A DNA stretch of 23,056 bases from an uncultured Alistipes sp. (GTDB lineage: Bacteria; Bacteroidota; Bacteroidia; Bacteroidales; Rikenellaceae). Every line of letters begins with the position of its first letter. Positions within the stretch are counted from its first letter, which is position 1. Of this stretch, positions 16,292 to 23,056 are shown piece by piece. Under the pieces are notes generated by a model. That model was not told the DNA's origin. It worked only from the letters and a program-made list of their open reading frames with translations, and searched no databases. The DNA is taken from contig UROX01000022.1 of assembly GCA_900549685.1 (NCBI GenBank), positions 1 to 23,056 on the forward strand. The letters run 5' to 3'. Both the position numbers and the translations under genes were made by a program.

Positions 16292-17323
16292 TCATATCCG
16301 GACGATACACCCCGTGCGGTGGCTTTCGAAAACGGCTTCCAGAATGGCGATGTCCGTGAGCATCTCGGTGTGCGAAACGGCGGGCGATGCGTTTTCTCGT
16401 ACAGAGGCGTATACGCTGTCGTAGAAGCGCATGTAGTTTCCCGCGACGGTGGGATACGGTTTTCGGCCTTCGTCGGTATGGAGAATGCCCCATCGTCCTT
16501 CGTCCTCGCTGCACCACACGCCGGCGGAAGGCGAGGCGCCTTCGTGCCGCAGGGCGTTTTCCTGCGGATCGAGTCCGTATTTCACGTAAGAGCCTTTCGT
16601 GCCGTGCACGGCGAAACGGGGACCTTCCTCGCGGATGAGCATACCGGCCCGCAGCGAGACCTTGACATCGGGGTACATCAGTTCGATGAAGCTGTAATCG
16701 TCGATCCGGCTGCCGTCTCTCTGGGAAGCCAGCGTAGCCCATACGCCTTCCGGCTTGCCGAACAGCACGACCGCCTGGTCGCACAGATGCGAACAGAGGT
16801 TGTAGGTGATCCCTACCCTCGCTCCGTTCGGTGTCTCTTTCCAGACGGACTGCGTGATCTGCGGCCGGTAGCGTTGGAACGAGGACTGGAATTCGACGAT
16901 GCGGCCCAGTGCGCCCGATTCCATGATTTTCCGGACGGTCAGGAAATCTCCGTCCCAACGGCGGTTCTGGTATACGATCAGCAGGAGTCCTTTGCGTTCG
17001 GCCAGTTCGACCAGTTCTTCGGCCTGTTGCCGTGTCGTGACGAACGGTTTTTCGACGACGACGTGTTTGCCCGCTTCGAGCGCCGCCCGGCAGAGCGCAT
17101 AGTGCGTCGTGTCGGGCGTATCGACGACGACCAGTTCGATGTCTTCGCGGAGCAGTTCGTCGAACGAGGCGACGGACCGGATGCGGGGGTAGCTTTCCGC
17201 CGCTTTTTTCCGGCTCCGTTCGACGACGGCCGTCAGTTCGAAATTCGGGTGCGCCTCGATGAAGGGGGCGTGAAAGACTTGTCCGGACAACCCGAAGGCT
17301 GCCAGTCCTGTTTTTATTTTCAT
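16292..17323 (-). CDS. Gfo/Idh/MocA family NAD(P)-dependent oxidoreductase
   Basis: A 343-aa cytoplasmic dehydrogenase. The N-terminal Rossmann domain has GLAAFGLSGQVFHAPFI (6-22), VDTPDTTHY (67-75) and the EKP signature at 91-93. The C-terminal alpha/beta domain carries NRRWDGDF (120-127) and the catalytic-type YNLCSHLCDQ with H179 and D182, close to the YdgJ-like subgroup. Sugars, inositols and related polyols are usual substrates; this one's is unknown. The ATG at 17323 overlaps the permease stop as ATGA, which indicates translational coupling. An upstream in-frame start at 17470 is rejected because it adds about 49 non-homologous residues within the permease gene. Confidence 0.92.
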   Translation of the reverse strand: MKIKTGLAAFGLSGQVFHAPFIEAHPNFELTAVVERSRKKAAESYPRIRSVASFDELLREDIELVVVDTPDTTHYALCRAALEAGKHVVVEKPFVTTRQQAEELVELAERKGLLLIVYQNRRWDGDFLTVRKIMESGALGRIVEFQSSFQRYRPQITQSVWKETPNGARVGITYNLCSHLCDQAVVLFGKPEGVWATLASQRDGSRIDDYSFIELMYPDVKVSLRAGMLIREEGPRFAVHGTKGSYVKYGLDPQENALRHEGASPSAGVWCSEDEGRWGILHTDEGRKPYPTVAGNYMRFYDSVYASVRENASPAVSHTEMLTDIAILEAVFESHRTGCIVRI

Positions 17324-18588
17324 AGTGTTCGGATGTTTTCGGTAGGTTGCGGATCGGCCGGACCATCGGCCGTTTTTTCTTTTCGCTGCGCATCTTTCCG
17401 TTCGACCCTGAACAGAACGTTGCGCATGCCCAGACAGGCCAGGACGAAGTACGCTCCGGTCAGAATCCACAGCGTCCGGAACTGTACGCTAACTTCGTTC
17501 AGGGTGGCACCCATCGTCTGTATGCGTACGAAACCGTCCACGCCGCTGCTGCTCGGGATGATTTTGCCGAACCGGAAGAGCCAGCCGGGCATGGCCTGTT
17601 CGGGAAGCGACACTCCGCTGAGCATCAGGAACGGGATGGAGGTGAAAAGCAGGAAAATGAGCGAATTCTCTCTGTACTTGAACAGCGACGAGAAAGCGAT
17701 TCCCATAAAGGTGCACGAGAGAATGTAAGGAAGCAGGAACAGCACGATGTCGCCCGGACGTCCGTTCATCGGATAGCCGAACAGCTTGTAATGGAATCCG
17801 AGTACGTACAGCAGCGTCAGCGCGTAGATCGAGACGTAAGCTGCCGATTTTCCCAGTACGAGCGGGATGACCGACATGCGTTCGGCTCCGGTCGGGATGA
17901 GCGTTTTGTAGAGCTTCCGTTCGCGCCATGTGCCGCCCACCATGCCGATCCCGATGAGCAGGGTTTGCTGGATGATGAGCAGGATGATGGCCGGCATGAC
18001 GAACGAGGCATATCCTCCGTAAGGGTTGTACATGTTCCTTACCGAGAGCGAGAGAGGGTTGCTCAACGCCTGAGCCTGTTCGGGCTGGGCGCCTCGGGAT
18101 ACGAAACGTCTCCACTCGATGTCGCTGTTCGAATGGAGCACGCTGCCCGTGACGTCGAAGAACACCTGACGGTACATCAGGAAATAGCTCGCGTCGGCGT
18201 AGACGGCCAGATTCACCCGTTCGTTGCGCAGGAGTTTCTTCTCGTAATCGGAGGGAATGACGATCGCGCCGTTGATTTTACGGGCGAAAAACAGTTCTTT
18301 CGCTTCCTCGAGACTGGACGGTTTGTAGGCCACTTTCAGGTTGGGAGTCGCGTCGAACGAGCGGACGAGCTGTCGGCTGGACGCCGTATGACTGAGATCG
18401 ACTACCGCGACGGGCACCTCGCGCAGCACTTCGTTCCGATAGGCCAGCGAATAGGCCGTCGCATAGATCAGAATGGCACCCACGACGATGAGCATCACAC
18501 CCGCATCATGGAAAATATGACGGAACTCGTGCCGCAGCACGTCGGCGAATTCTTTGAGTTTCGAACTCTGTCGGGTCGTTTTCATCAT
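17320..18588 (-). CDS. ABC-2 type permease, second of a pair
   Basis: A 422-aa inner-membrane protein of the ABC2_membrane_3 (YhhJ/YbhR-like) type. One N-terminal TM helix (about 30-48) precedes a periplasmic domain (about 50-190) starting VPVAVVDLSHTASSRQLVR. Five or so TM helices follow (about 195-390), with SGVSLPEQAMPGWLFRFGKIIPSS (about 324-347) near the end of the core. A charged hydrophilic tail of about 30 residues closes it. Its start overlaps the upstream permease stop by one base (TAATG), so the two are probably made in equal amounts and heterodimerise. Such permeases normally need an ABC ATPase, and none is encoded here. Confidence 0.92.
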   Translation of the reverse strand: MMKTTRQSSKLKEFADVLRHEFRHIFHDAGVMLIVVGAILIYATAYSLAYRNEVLREVPVAVVDLSHTASSRQLVRSFDATPNLKVAYKPSSLEEAKELFFARKINGAIVIPSDYEKKLLRNERVNLAVYADASYFLMYRQVFFDVTGSVLHSNSDIEWRRFVSRGAQPEQAQALSNPLSLSVRNMYNPYGGYASFVMPAIILLIIQQTLLIGIGMVGGTWRERKLYKTLIPTGAERMSVIPLVLGKSAAYVSIYALTLLYVLGFHYKLFGYPMNGRPGDIVLFLLPYILSCTFMGIAFSSLFKYRENSLIFLLFTSIPFLMLSGVSLPEQAMPGWLFRFGKIIPSSSGVDGFVRIQTMGATLNEVSVQFRTLWILTGAYFVLACLGMRNVLFRVERKDAQRKEKTADGPADPQPTENIRTL

Positions 18589-19763
18589 TACAACCTCCCC
18601 CAGTATTTTTCAAGGGTACATATCTTTTTCAGTCTGGGAAGCAGCAGGACCGGCAGCAGAATGAAAATCGACATGTAGCCTACGTATTGGATCGTATAAT
18701 GGACCGGAGCACCCCGCATGGCCTGGTCGATGAATGCGTCGATGTAGAATGTCATCGGGAAAATGTGGCCTGCGATGCGCATGGGAAGATCCATCGCCAT
18801 GAACGGGAACGTGAGCCCCGAATAAGTGAACGACAGAACCGAGTATCCGCCCGCGATCGAGAGCGCCAGCCGCAGATTACTGAGCAGGGCGATGAAAAAC
18901 ACGCCCAAGGCCTGATGGGCCAGCACGAAAATCAGGCCGGAGACGAACAGCAGCGTGACGTTGCCGCGGAGCGGTACGCCGATGAATTTGTAGAGTAGCG
19001 TGTTCATAAGCATGCACAGCGCGAAGAAAATGATCGTATACGGCGTCAGTTTCCCTGCCAGCGCGACGACCGTGTTGTCGCCGGCCGTCGCGAGCCACTG
19101 GCGTGCCGTGCCGTTTTTGAGTTCCACGCCGATCGTAAAGACCGTGGCGAGTACCGTGAAGAGCATCAGCATGAGCGGCAAAAAGCTCGGCAGCAGGTAA
19201 TAGCCGTAGTTGATGTAGGGATTGAAGAGGACGTGCTTCTCGAAATAGATCGGCATCATCTGGTTGTAGGCTTCGGCTTCCGACAGTCCTTTTTTCATCA
19301 ACGTCTGGACCTGTATGCCCGAAGAGAAAGTCGTGACGACGGTTTGCAGGTCTTTGTTCAGCAGACCGTTTTTGGTTAGGTTCAGGCCGTTGATGTAGAC
19401 GACCGCATGGGATTGCGTATTGCTGTAAATGTCTTTCTCCATGTCGCGCGGGATCGAGACGATAGCGTCGATCTTTCCCTCCTTCATCATGCGTTCCCCT
19501 TCGGCCATGTCCGTGATGTGATAGGCGACGCGGGCCGACGGCGTCGCGTCGATCATTCTCGTGAGACGTCGCGACAGCGGCGAATGGTCCTCGTCGAGCA
19601 CGGCGACCGGCATGTCGCGCGGAACGCCCGTTTCGAACAGCAGAATGAAAAACAGGAACGCCAGCACGGGAAGTCCCAGCGAAAGCCTGTAAAATACTTT
19701 GTGGTTTCCGAACGATTCGATCTCGCGGATCAATACGTTCCGGAAGGCACGGATCGGATTCAT
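18588..19763 (-). CDS. ABC-2 type permease, first of a pair
   Basis: A 391-aa inner-membrane protein paralogous to its downstream neighbour. An N-terminal TM helix (about 27-45) is followed by a periplasmic domain (about 46-185) starting MPVAVLDEDHSPLSRRLTR. NPYINYGYYLLPSF (181-194) leads into the TM core (about 187-375), with YSGLTFPFMAMD (314-325) as family signature. With the HlyD-like and TolC-like proteins it would form a tripartite exporter. The gap to the hlyD-like gene is 101 nt and holds 7-bp arms at 19792-19798 and 19831-19837 that could fold in the mRNA. Confidence 0.92.
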   Translation of the reverse strand: MNPIRAFRNVLIREIESFGNHKVFYRLSLGLPVLAFLFFILLFETGVPRDMPVAVLDEDHSPLSRRLTRMIDATPSARVAYHITDMAEGERMMKEGKIDAIVSIPRDMEKDIYSNTQSHAVVYINGLNLTKNGLLNKDLQTVVTTFSSGIQVQTLMKKGLSEAEAYNQMMPIYFEKHVLFNPYINYGYYLLPSFLPLMLMLFTVLATVFTIGVELKNGTARQWLATAGDNTVVALAGKLTPYTIIFFALCMLMNTLLYKFIGVPLRGNVTLLFVSGLIFVLAHQALGVFFIALLSNLRLALSIAGGYSVLSFTYSGLTFPFMAMDLPMRIAGHIFPMTFYIDAFIDQAMRGAPVHYTIQYVGYMSIFILLPVLLLPRLKKICTLEKYWGRL

Positions 19764-19864
19764 TCTTTTCGGGTTTTGTTGAACTCTCTCCGGTCGTCCG
19801 CTCCGTTGCGACGGGGATTTCCCGCGGGGCGACGACCTACTCTACCGGACGGACGCGGGGGACC

Positions 19865-20851
19865 TCAGCGGATCGCGTCCCAATCGACCGTGACCGTCAT
19901 GCCCGGACGCAGGCCTTCGGTCTGCGATACGGGACGGGCCTTGACCTCGAACGTGCGGATGTCGAAGTCGCCTTTGGTTCTCGTGGCCGACCATGTGGCG
20001 TATTCGGCCTGTACGGCCATATAATCGACTTTCAGTTCGATCTCGCGTCCGATGCCGGGGACGTAGGCCGTGAAGGTCGATCCGATCCGGATTTTGGGCA
20101 GCAGATCTTCCTTGATGTTGAACGATACCCACATGTCGTCCATGTCGAGCAGCGTGACCACCGGGTAGCCCGATCCGACCAGCTCGCCTTGCTCGGCGAT
20201 GACGGTCGATACTTCGCCATCGATGGGCGAATACTGCATCGCGTCGCTCAGGTAGGATTCCACTTCGGAAACCGCACCCGAGGCCTGTTCCACCAGAGCG
20301 GCTGCGGCTTCCCGATCTTCGATCCGGGCGCCTTCCACAGCCATTTCGTACTGGGCTTTGGCCGCTGCCGCGGAGGTTTCCATCGCACGGAGGTTGGCCA
20401 GCGCCTCGTCGTGTTTCTGGGCCGGAACCACGCCGGTGTCGTAAAGGTTTTTGACCCGTTCGTAACTTTTCCGGGCCAGTTCGAGTCCCGCTTCGGCTTT
20501 TTGCCACAGGTTGCGAGTTCCTTCGATCTCGCCTTTTCGGGCACCCCGGGCGGCTTTTTTGCTCTGGGCGCCGGCTGCATTGCGTGCCGCTTCGGCCTGA
20601 CGGAGTTTGGCCTGCGCTTCGGGCGTGGAAAGCACGAAGAGCAGATCGCCTTTTTTTACGCTTTGTCCTTCCCGGACGTCCAGCTGCTCGATGCGGCCGG
20701 CCAGTTTCGAGGATATTTTCAGGCTTTTCACTTCGACCTCTCCCTGTATCAGCGTGGGGACGGGGCGGACGGCATACCAGCCGATGAGCGACACGGCGAC
20801 GATCGCCACGACGATGCCGATGGTCATTCCGATGACGTTGCTTCTTTTCAT
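19865..20851 (-). CDS. HlyD/EmrA-type membrane fusion protein
   Basis: A 328-aa periplasmic adaptor anchored by one N-terminal TM helix (about 7-27). The first biotinyl-lipoyl half (VEVKSLKISSKLAGRIEQLDV, about 40-60, and EGQSVKKGDLLF) is followed by a coiled-coil hairpin (about 78-200). The second lipoyl half (YSPIDGEVSTVIAEQGELVG, 207-226) and a beta-barrel domain (about 235-328, with GLRPGMTVTVDW) complete it. It bridges the ABC-2 permeases and the outer-membrane TolC-like channel. Its ATG overlaps the tolC-like stop as ATGA, so translation is coupled. Confidence 0.94.
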   Translation of the reverse strand: MKRSNVIGMTIGIVVAIVAVSLIGWYAVRPVPTLIQGEVEVKSLKISSKLAGRIEQLDVREGQSVKKGDLLFVLSTPEAQAKLRQAEAARNAAGAQSKKAARGARKGEIEGTRNLWQKAEAGLELARKSYERVKNLYDTGVVPAQKHDEALANLRAMETSAAAAKAQYEMAVEGARIEDREAAAALVEQASGAVSEVESYLSDAMQYSPIDGEVSTVIAEQGELVGSGYPVVTLLDMDDMWVSFNIKEDLLPKIRIGSTFTAYVPGIGREIELKVDYMAVQAEYATWSATRTKGDFDIRTFEVKARPVSQTEGLRPGMTVTVDWDAIR

Positions 20852-22314
20852 ATTGTCTTTTGCGTTATGTGCTTTTTGAAAGGGTTGTTTATTCGAAACG
20901 GATCGGCAGGGGAACGTTTCCCGTAATCGGGGAACGCTTCGCTCTGTCCGCAGGCTTCCAGCAGCCGGGCGAGCATCAGGTCGTAGTAATAGGCGGCCTG
21001 CAGGCGCTCGGTTTTGATTTTCGCCAGATTCATCCGGGCGTCCACGACGTCCGACGAGGGAGCCACTCCCTCCTTGAAGGCTTCTTCCTTGATGCGCAGG
21101 TATTCTTCGGCGAATGTGCGCGACGCATCTACGGAGGGCATCTGCTGCGAGTAGGTGGCCAGTTCGTTGTAGAGTTTGTCGATCAGCGTGCGGATGTCCT
21201 GGGCGGCCTGTTCCCGGACGGCTTCGACCTGCCGGATCTGCGACTTGGCCGCGCTGAATTTGTATTCCCTATGCAGCCCGTCGAAGATTTTGAACGATAC
21301 GCCCGCTCCGACGGCCCATTTGGGAACGATGGGCGACACCTGATAGCTGTAAAGCGAGGCCATGCCGGTCAGGGCTACCTGCGGAGCGAAGTCGGCCCGT
21401 TGCAGACGGAGATTCTCGCCGGCGAGCTGACGCTTGAGCTCCACCTGCCGCAGCAGCGGATTATGCTGTGCGGCCAGCGTCTTGAAATGATCGACATCTT
21501 CGATCTCCTGCAGGATGAACATCGTCGTGGCCGGCATGTAGGGTTCGTCGCTGCCCAGCGTGCCCGCCAGTGCGCTGGCGAGGGTTTCGGCCGTTTTCTG
21601 CGCTTTGAGGTATTCCCGTTCGGCTTCGGCCGCGTGCACTTCGGCGTACAGGCGTTCGCTGCGTGCGATGATGCCGTTGGCCTCCAGTGCCTTGGCGTCG
21701 GAGAGGTGGTGTCGCATGCCTTCGAGCACCTGTCGTCTCACCTCGACTACCTGCAGGGCCAGCGCCAGACCGTAATAACGTTCGGTAAGCTCCGAGATCA
21801 GAGCGTTGCGGGTGCGGTTGCCGTTCTGGACCGCCTCGTCTATCTTGATCTTGGCCGCGTTGTTGGCCGCGTTGATTTTTCCTCCGGTATAAAGCGGGAG
21901 GGTCACGTTGGCGCTGACGTTGCCCAGACTCCGGTCCTGAAGTTTCATGGCCCAATCCCGTGACATGAGTACGGCGGCCTGCTGAAGTACGGCGGGCGGA
22001 AGCATGCCCTCGGGCAGTCCTCCGATGATTCCCTCCACGGGGGCTTTGGCCGCGTTCAGGTCGATGTTCATGTCGTCGCCCATATAGACGTAGGCGCCCG
22101 TTACGCTCGCCTGCGGAAGACGCAGCCCGTAGGCGGCTTTGCGTTCCTTGCGGGCGGTCTCCTCTTCGTAGGCGGCGGCTTTGAGTTCGGGGTTTCGGGT
22201 GACGGTCATTTCCAGCGCCTGGTCGAATGTCAGCGGTCTGCGTTCCTGTCCGCAAACCGAAATCGCCGTGCAAATGGCGGCAGTAAGCAATACGATCGAA
22301 TTCTTCATACCCAT
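20848..22314 (-). CDS. TolC-family outer-membrane efflux protein
   Basis: A 488-aa outer-membrane channel with a signal peptide (about 1-22, ending VCGQ). Two OEP repeats (about 28-235 and 265-455) supply the alternating helix and strand segments; LTFDQALEMTVTRNPELKAAAYEEE opens the first and the long Ala/Glu-rich helices form the periplasmic tunnel. It starts 7 nt after the tetR stop, and its last bases overlap the hlyD-like start. An alternative start is the ATG at 22308. A polar C-terminal tail of about 30 residues extends past the second repeat. Confidence 0.94.
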   Translation of the reverse strand: MGMKNSIVLLTAAICTAISVCGQERRPLTFDQALEMTVTRNPELKAAAYEEETARKERKAAYGLRLPQASVTGAYVYMGDDMNIDLNAAKAPVEGIIGGLPEGMLPPAVLQQAAVLMSRDWAMKLQDRSLGNVSANVTLPLYTGGKINAANNAAKIKIDEAVQNGNRTRNALISELTERYYGLALALQVVEVRRQVLEGMRHHLSDAKALEANGIIARSERLYAEVHAAEAEREYLKAQKTAETLASALAGTLGSDEPYMPATTMFILQEIEDVDHFKTLAAQHNPLLRQVELKRQLAGENLRLQRADFAPQVALTGMASLYSYQVSPIVPKWAVGAGVSFKIFDGLHREYKFSAAKSQIRQVEAVREQAAQDIRTLIDKLYNELATYSQQMPSVDASRTFAEEYLRIKEEAFKEGVAPSSDVVDARMNLAKIKTERLQAAYYYDLMLARLLEACGQSEAFPDYGKRSPADPFRINNPFKKHITQKTI

Positions 22315-22321
22315 CGTTCTG

Positions 22322-22906
22322 TCATTGAATTGCGCTCAAAGATACTTTTATGATTTTGTCGGTCAGCCGACCGGTGTCCGTGTGTCCGGCTTCGAACCCG
22401 AATTTATACCACGAGGCGAGGTATTGCATCGGAATTCCGACCAGAGCCATATACAGATCGTCGATCGAAATGTCGGCTCGCAGACCTTCGTTTTTTTTAC
22501 CCGCCGCGATGAGCCGGTATCCGATCTCCGTGATTTTCCGGCGGATTTCCGGGTCGATTTCGACGGAAAGGTCGTTCAGCAGCATGATCAGGAACCGGTA
22601 ACGGGCCGGGTGGGCGGCGGCATTTTCGAGCAGAAAAGCCACGATGTCCGCCACGATCCGCCGGATGTCCTCCGTCTTTTCCATCAACGAGTCGATTTGC
22701 CGGGTGATCGTGTTCAGGGCGTCCAGGAGCAAATCGTTGATAAGTTCGCCCTTACCGGGATAGTGGCGGTACAAATACCCTACCGAAACGCCGGCCTGTC
22801 GGGCGATGGACGCAACCGAGCAGTCGAGAATGCCGTGGCGGCTGATGATTTCCACGGCGGCTTCCCGGATGCGGTCCATTTTGGAGGGGTCGGTTCTTTT
22901 GGCCAT
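22322..22906 (-). CDS. TetR/AcrR-family repressor of the efflux operon
   Basis: A 194-aa transcriptional regulator. The N-terminal DNA-binding domain (about 8-58) contains the helix-turn-helix CSVASIARQAGVSVGYLYRHY (29-49). The helical C-terminal domain (about 65-194) would bind an inducer. It is the first gene of its own operon, 7 nt ahead of the tolC-like gene, so it probably represses itself and the exporter together. A palindromic candidate operator lies in its leader. The ATG at 22906 follows an A-rich leader. Confidence 0.93.
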   Translation of the reverse strand: MAKRTDPSKMDRIREAAVEIISRHGILDCSVASIARQAGVSVGYLYRHYPGKGELINDLLLDALNTITRQIDSLMEKTEDIRRIVADIVAFLLENAAAHPARYRFLIMLLNDLSVEIDPEIRRKITEIGYRLIAAGKKNEGLRADISIDDLYMALVGIPMQYLASWYKFGFEAGHTDTGRLTDKIIKVSLSAIQ

Positions 22907-22923
22907 TCTTTTTTATTTCGATG

Positions 22924-22937
22924 AATGAATGTTCATT
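22924..22937. promoter_or_regulatory. Candidate TetR operator
   Basis: AATGAA (22924-22929) and TTCATT (22932-22937) form a perfect 6-bp inverted repeat with spacer TG. It sits between the predicted transcription start and the tetR ATG, where a bound repressor would block the operon. Many TetR-type efflux repressors bind AT-rich dyads of similar shape; binding here is inferred. Confidence 0.5.
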
Positions 22938-22947
22938 TTCTGACAGG

Positions 22948-22979
22948 CAAATATCCGAAACATAATCGGAATTTGCAAC
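22948..22979 (-). promoter_or_regulatory. Promoter of the tetR-efflux operon
   Basis: On the minus strand GTTG (22979-22976) is followed after 20 nt by GATATTTG (22955-22948), one mismatch from the Bacteroidota -7 consensus TAnnTTTG. Transcription would start near 22941, about 35 nt ahead of the tetR ATG. The remainder to 23056 shows no gene. Confidence 0.5.
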
Positions 22980-23056
22980 AGGTGATCGCGGTAGGATTTT
23001 CTGTTTGTCCGGAACGACCGAACGGAATATGTCGCCGGAATTTGCGTTCCCGAGTC

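Noticed and set aside
17324..17470. N-terminal extension of the oxidoreductase
   Set aside because: The extra 49 residues are Arg-rich and lie wholly inside the permease gene; the Rossmann fold begins at the ATGA-coupled start 17323.

Overview
The window looks like chromosomal DNA from a gut-type Bacteroidota. The high GC, codon style and gene content point towards an Alistipes-like member of the Rikenellaceae, but that assignment is inference. Supporting signs are a SusC-like outer-membrane barrel with a carboxypeptidase-regulatory N-terminal domain, promoters of the TTTG / TAnnTTTG type, A-rich rather than Shine-Dalgarno leaders, a GH20 hexosaminidase with a C-terminal discoidin-like domain, and a LytS/LytTR pair. 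I see no rRNA, tRNA, CRISPR array, insertion sequence or phage gene. Most of the DNA is coding, and the many long antisense reading frames are GC-driven shadows.

Layout. (1) 1-243: a strong plus-strand terminator belonging to a gene left of the window, then a short gene-free stretch. (2) 7157-244, minus strand: a tight four-gene operon, glmS, a namZ-type exo-muramidase (DUF1343/GH171), a GH20 beta-N-acetylhexosaminidase, and a secreted AmpH/class C-like serine hydrolase. The set resembles a peptidoglycan turnover and amino-sugar module. (3) 7158-7297: an AT-rich divergent promoter region. (4) 7298-10797, plus strand: mazG, a gamma-class carbonic anhydrase, a LytS-type membrane histidine kinase that follows the anhydrase by 11 nt, a terminator-like hairpin overlapping the kinase stop codon, and a LytTR response regulator. 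(5) 10855-11763: a secreted alkaline-phosphatase-superfamily phosphodiesterase ending in a strong terminator. (6) 11764-12311: a gene-free block with a run of short hairpins. (7) 12312-15227: a large TonB-dependent-receptor-like barrel with its own terminator. (8) 15228-15661: a gene-free, hairpin-rich block. (9) 22906-15662, minus strand: a TetR-controlled efflux operon (tetR, tolC-like, hlyD-like, two ABC-2 permeases) whose last member is a Gfo/Idh/MocA oxidoreductase translationally coupled to the second permease, followed by mscL.

How the genes work together. The left operon plausibly trims murein glycan ends outside the cytoplasm and pairs this with glucosamine-6-phosphate synthesis. The right operon encodes a tripartite export machine with no ATPase of its own in the window. 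It is preceded by its own repressor and a candidate operator, and extended by a redox enzyme that could act on the same compound. The kinase and regulator in the middle are a likely pair, but no target can be read from the sequence.

Nothing here is unmistakably a new system. The best candidates for follow-up are the glmS-namZ-GH20-hydrolase operon, the ATPase-less efflux operon with a coupled oxidoreductase, and the structured gene-free blocks.
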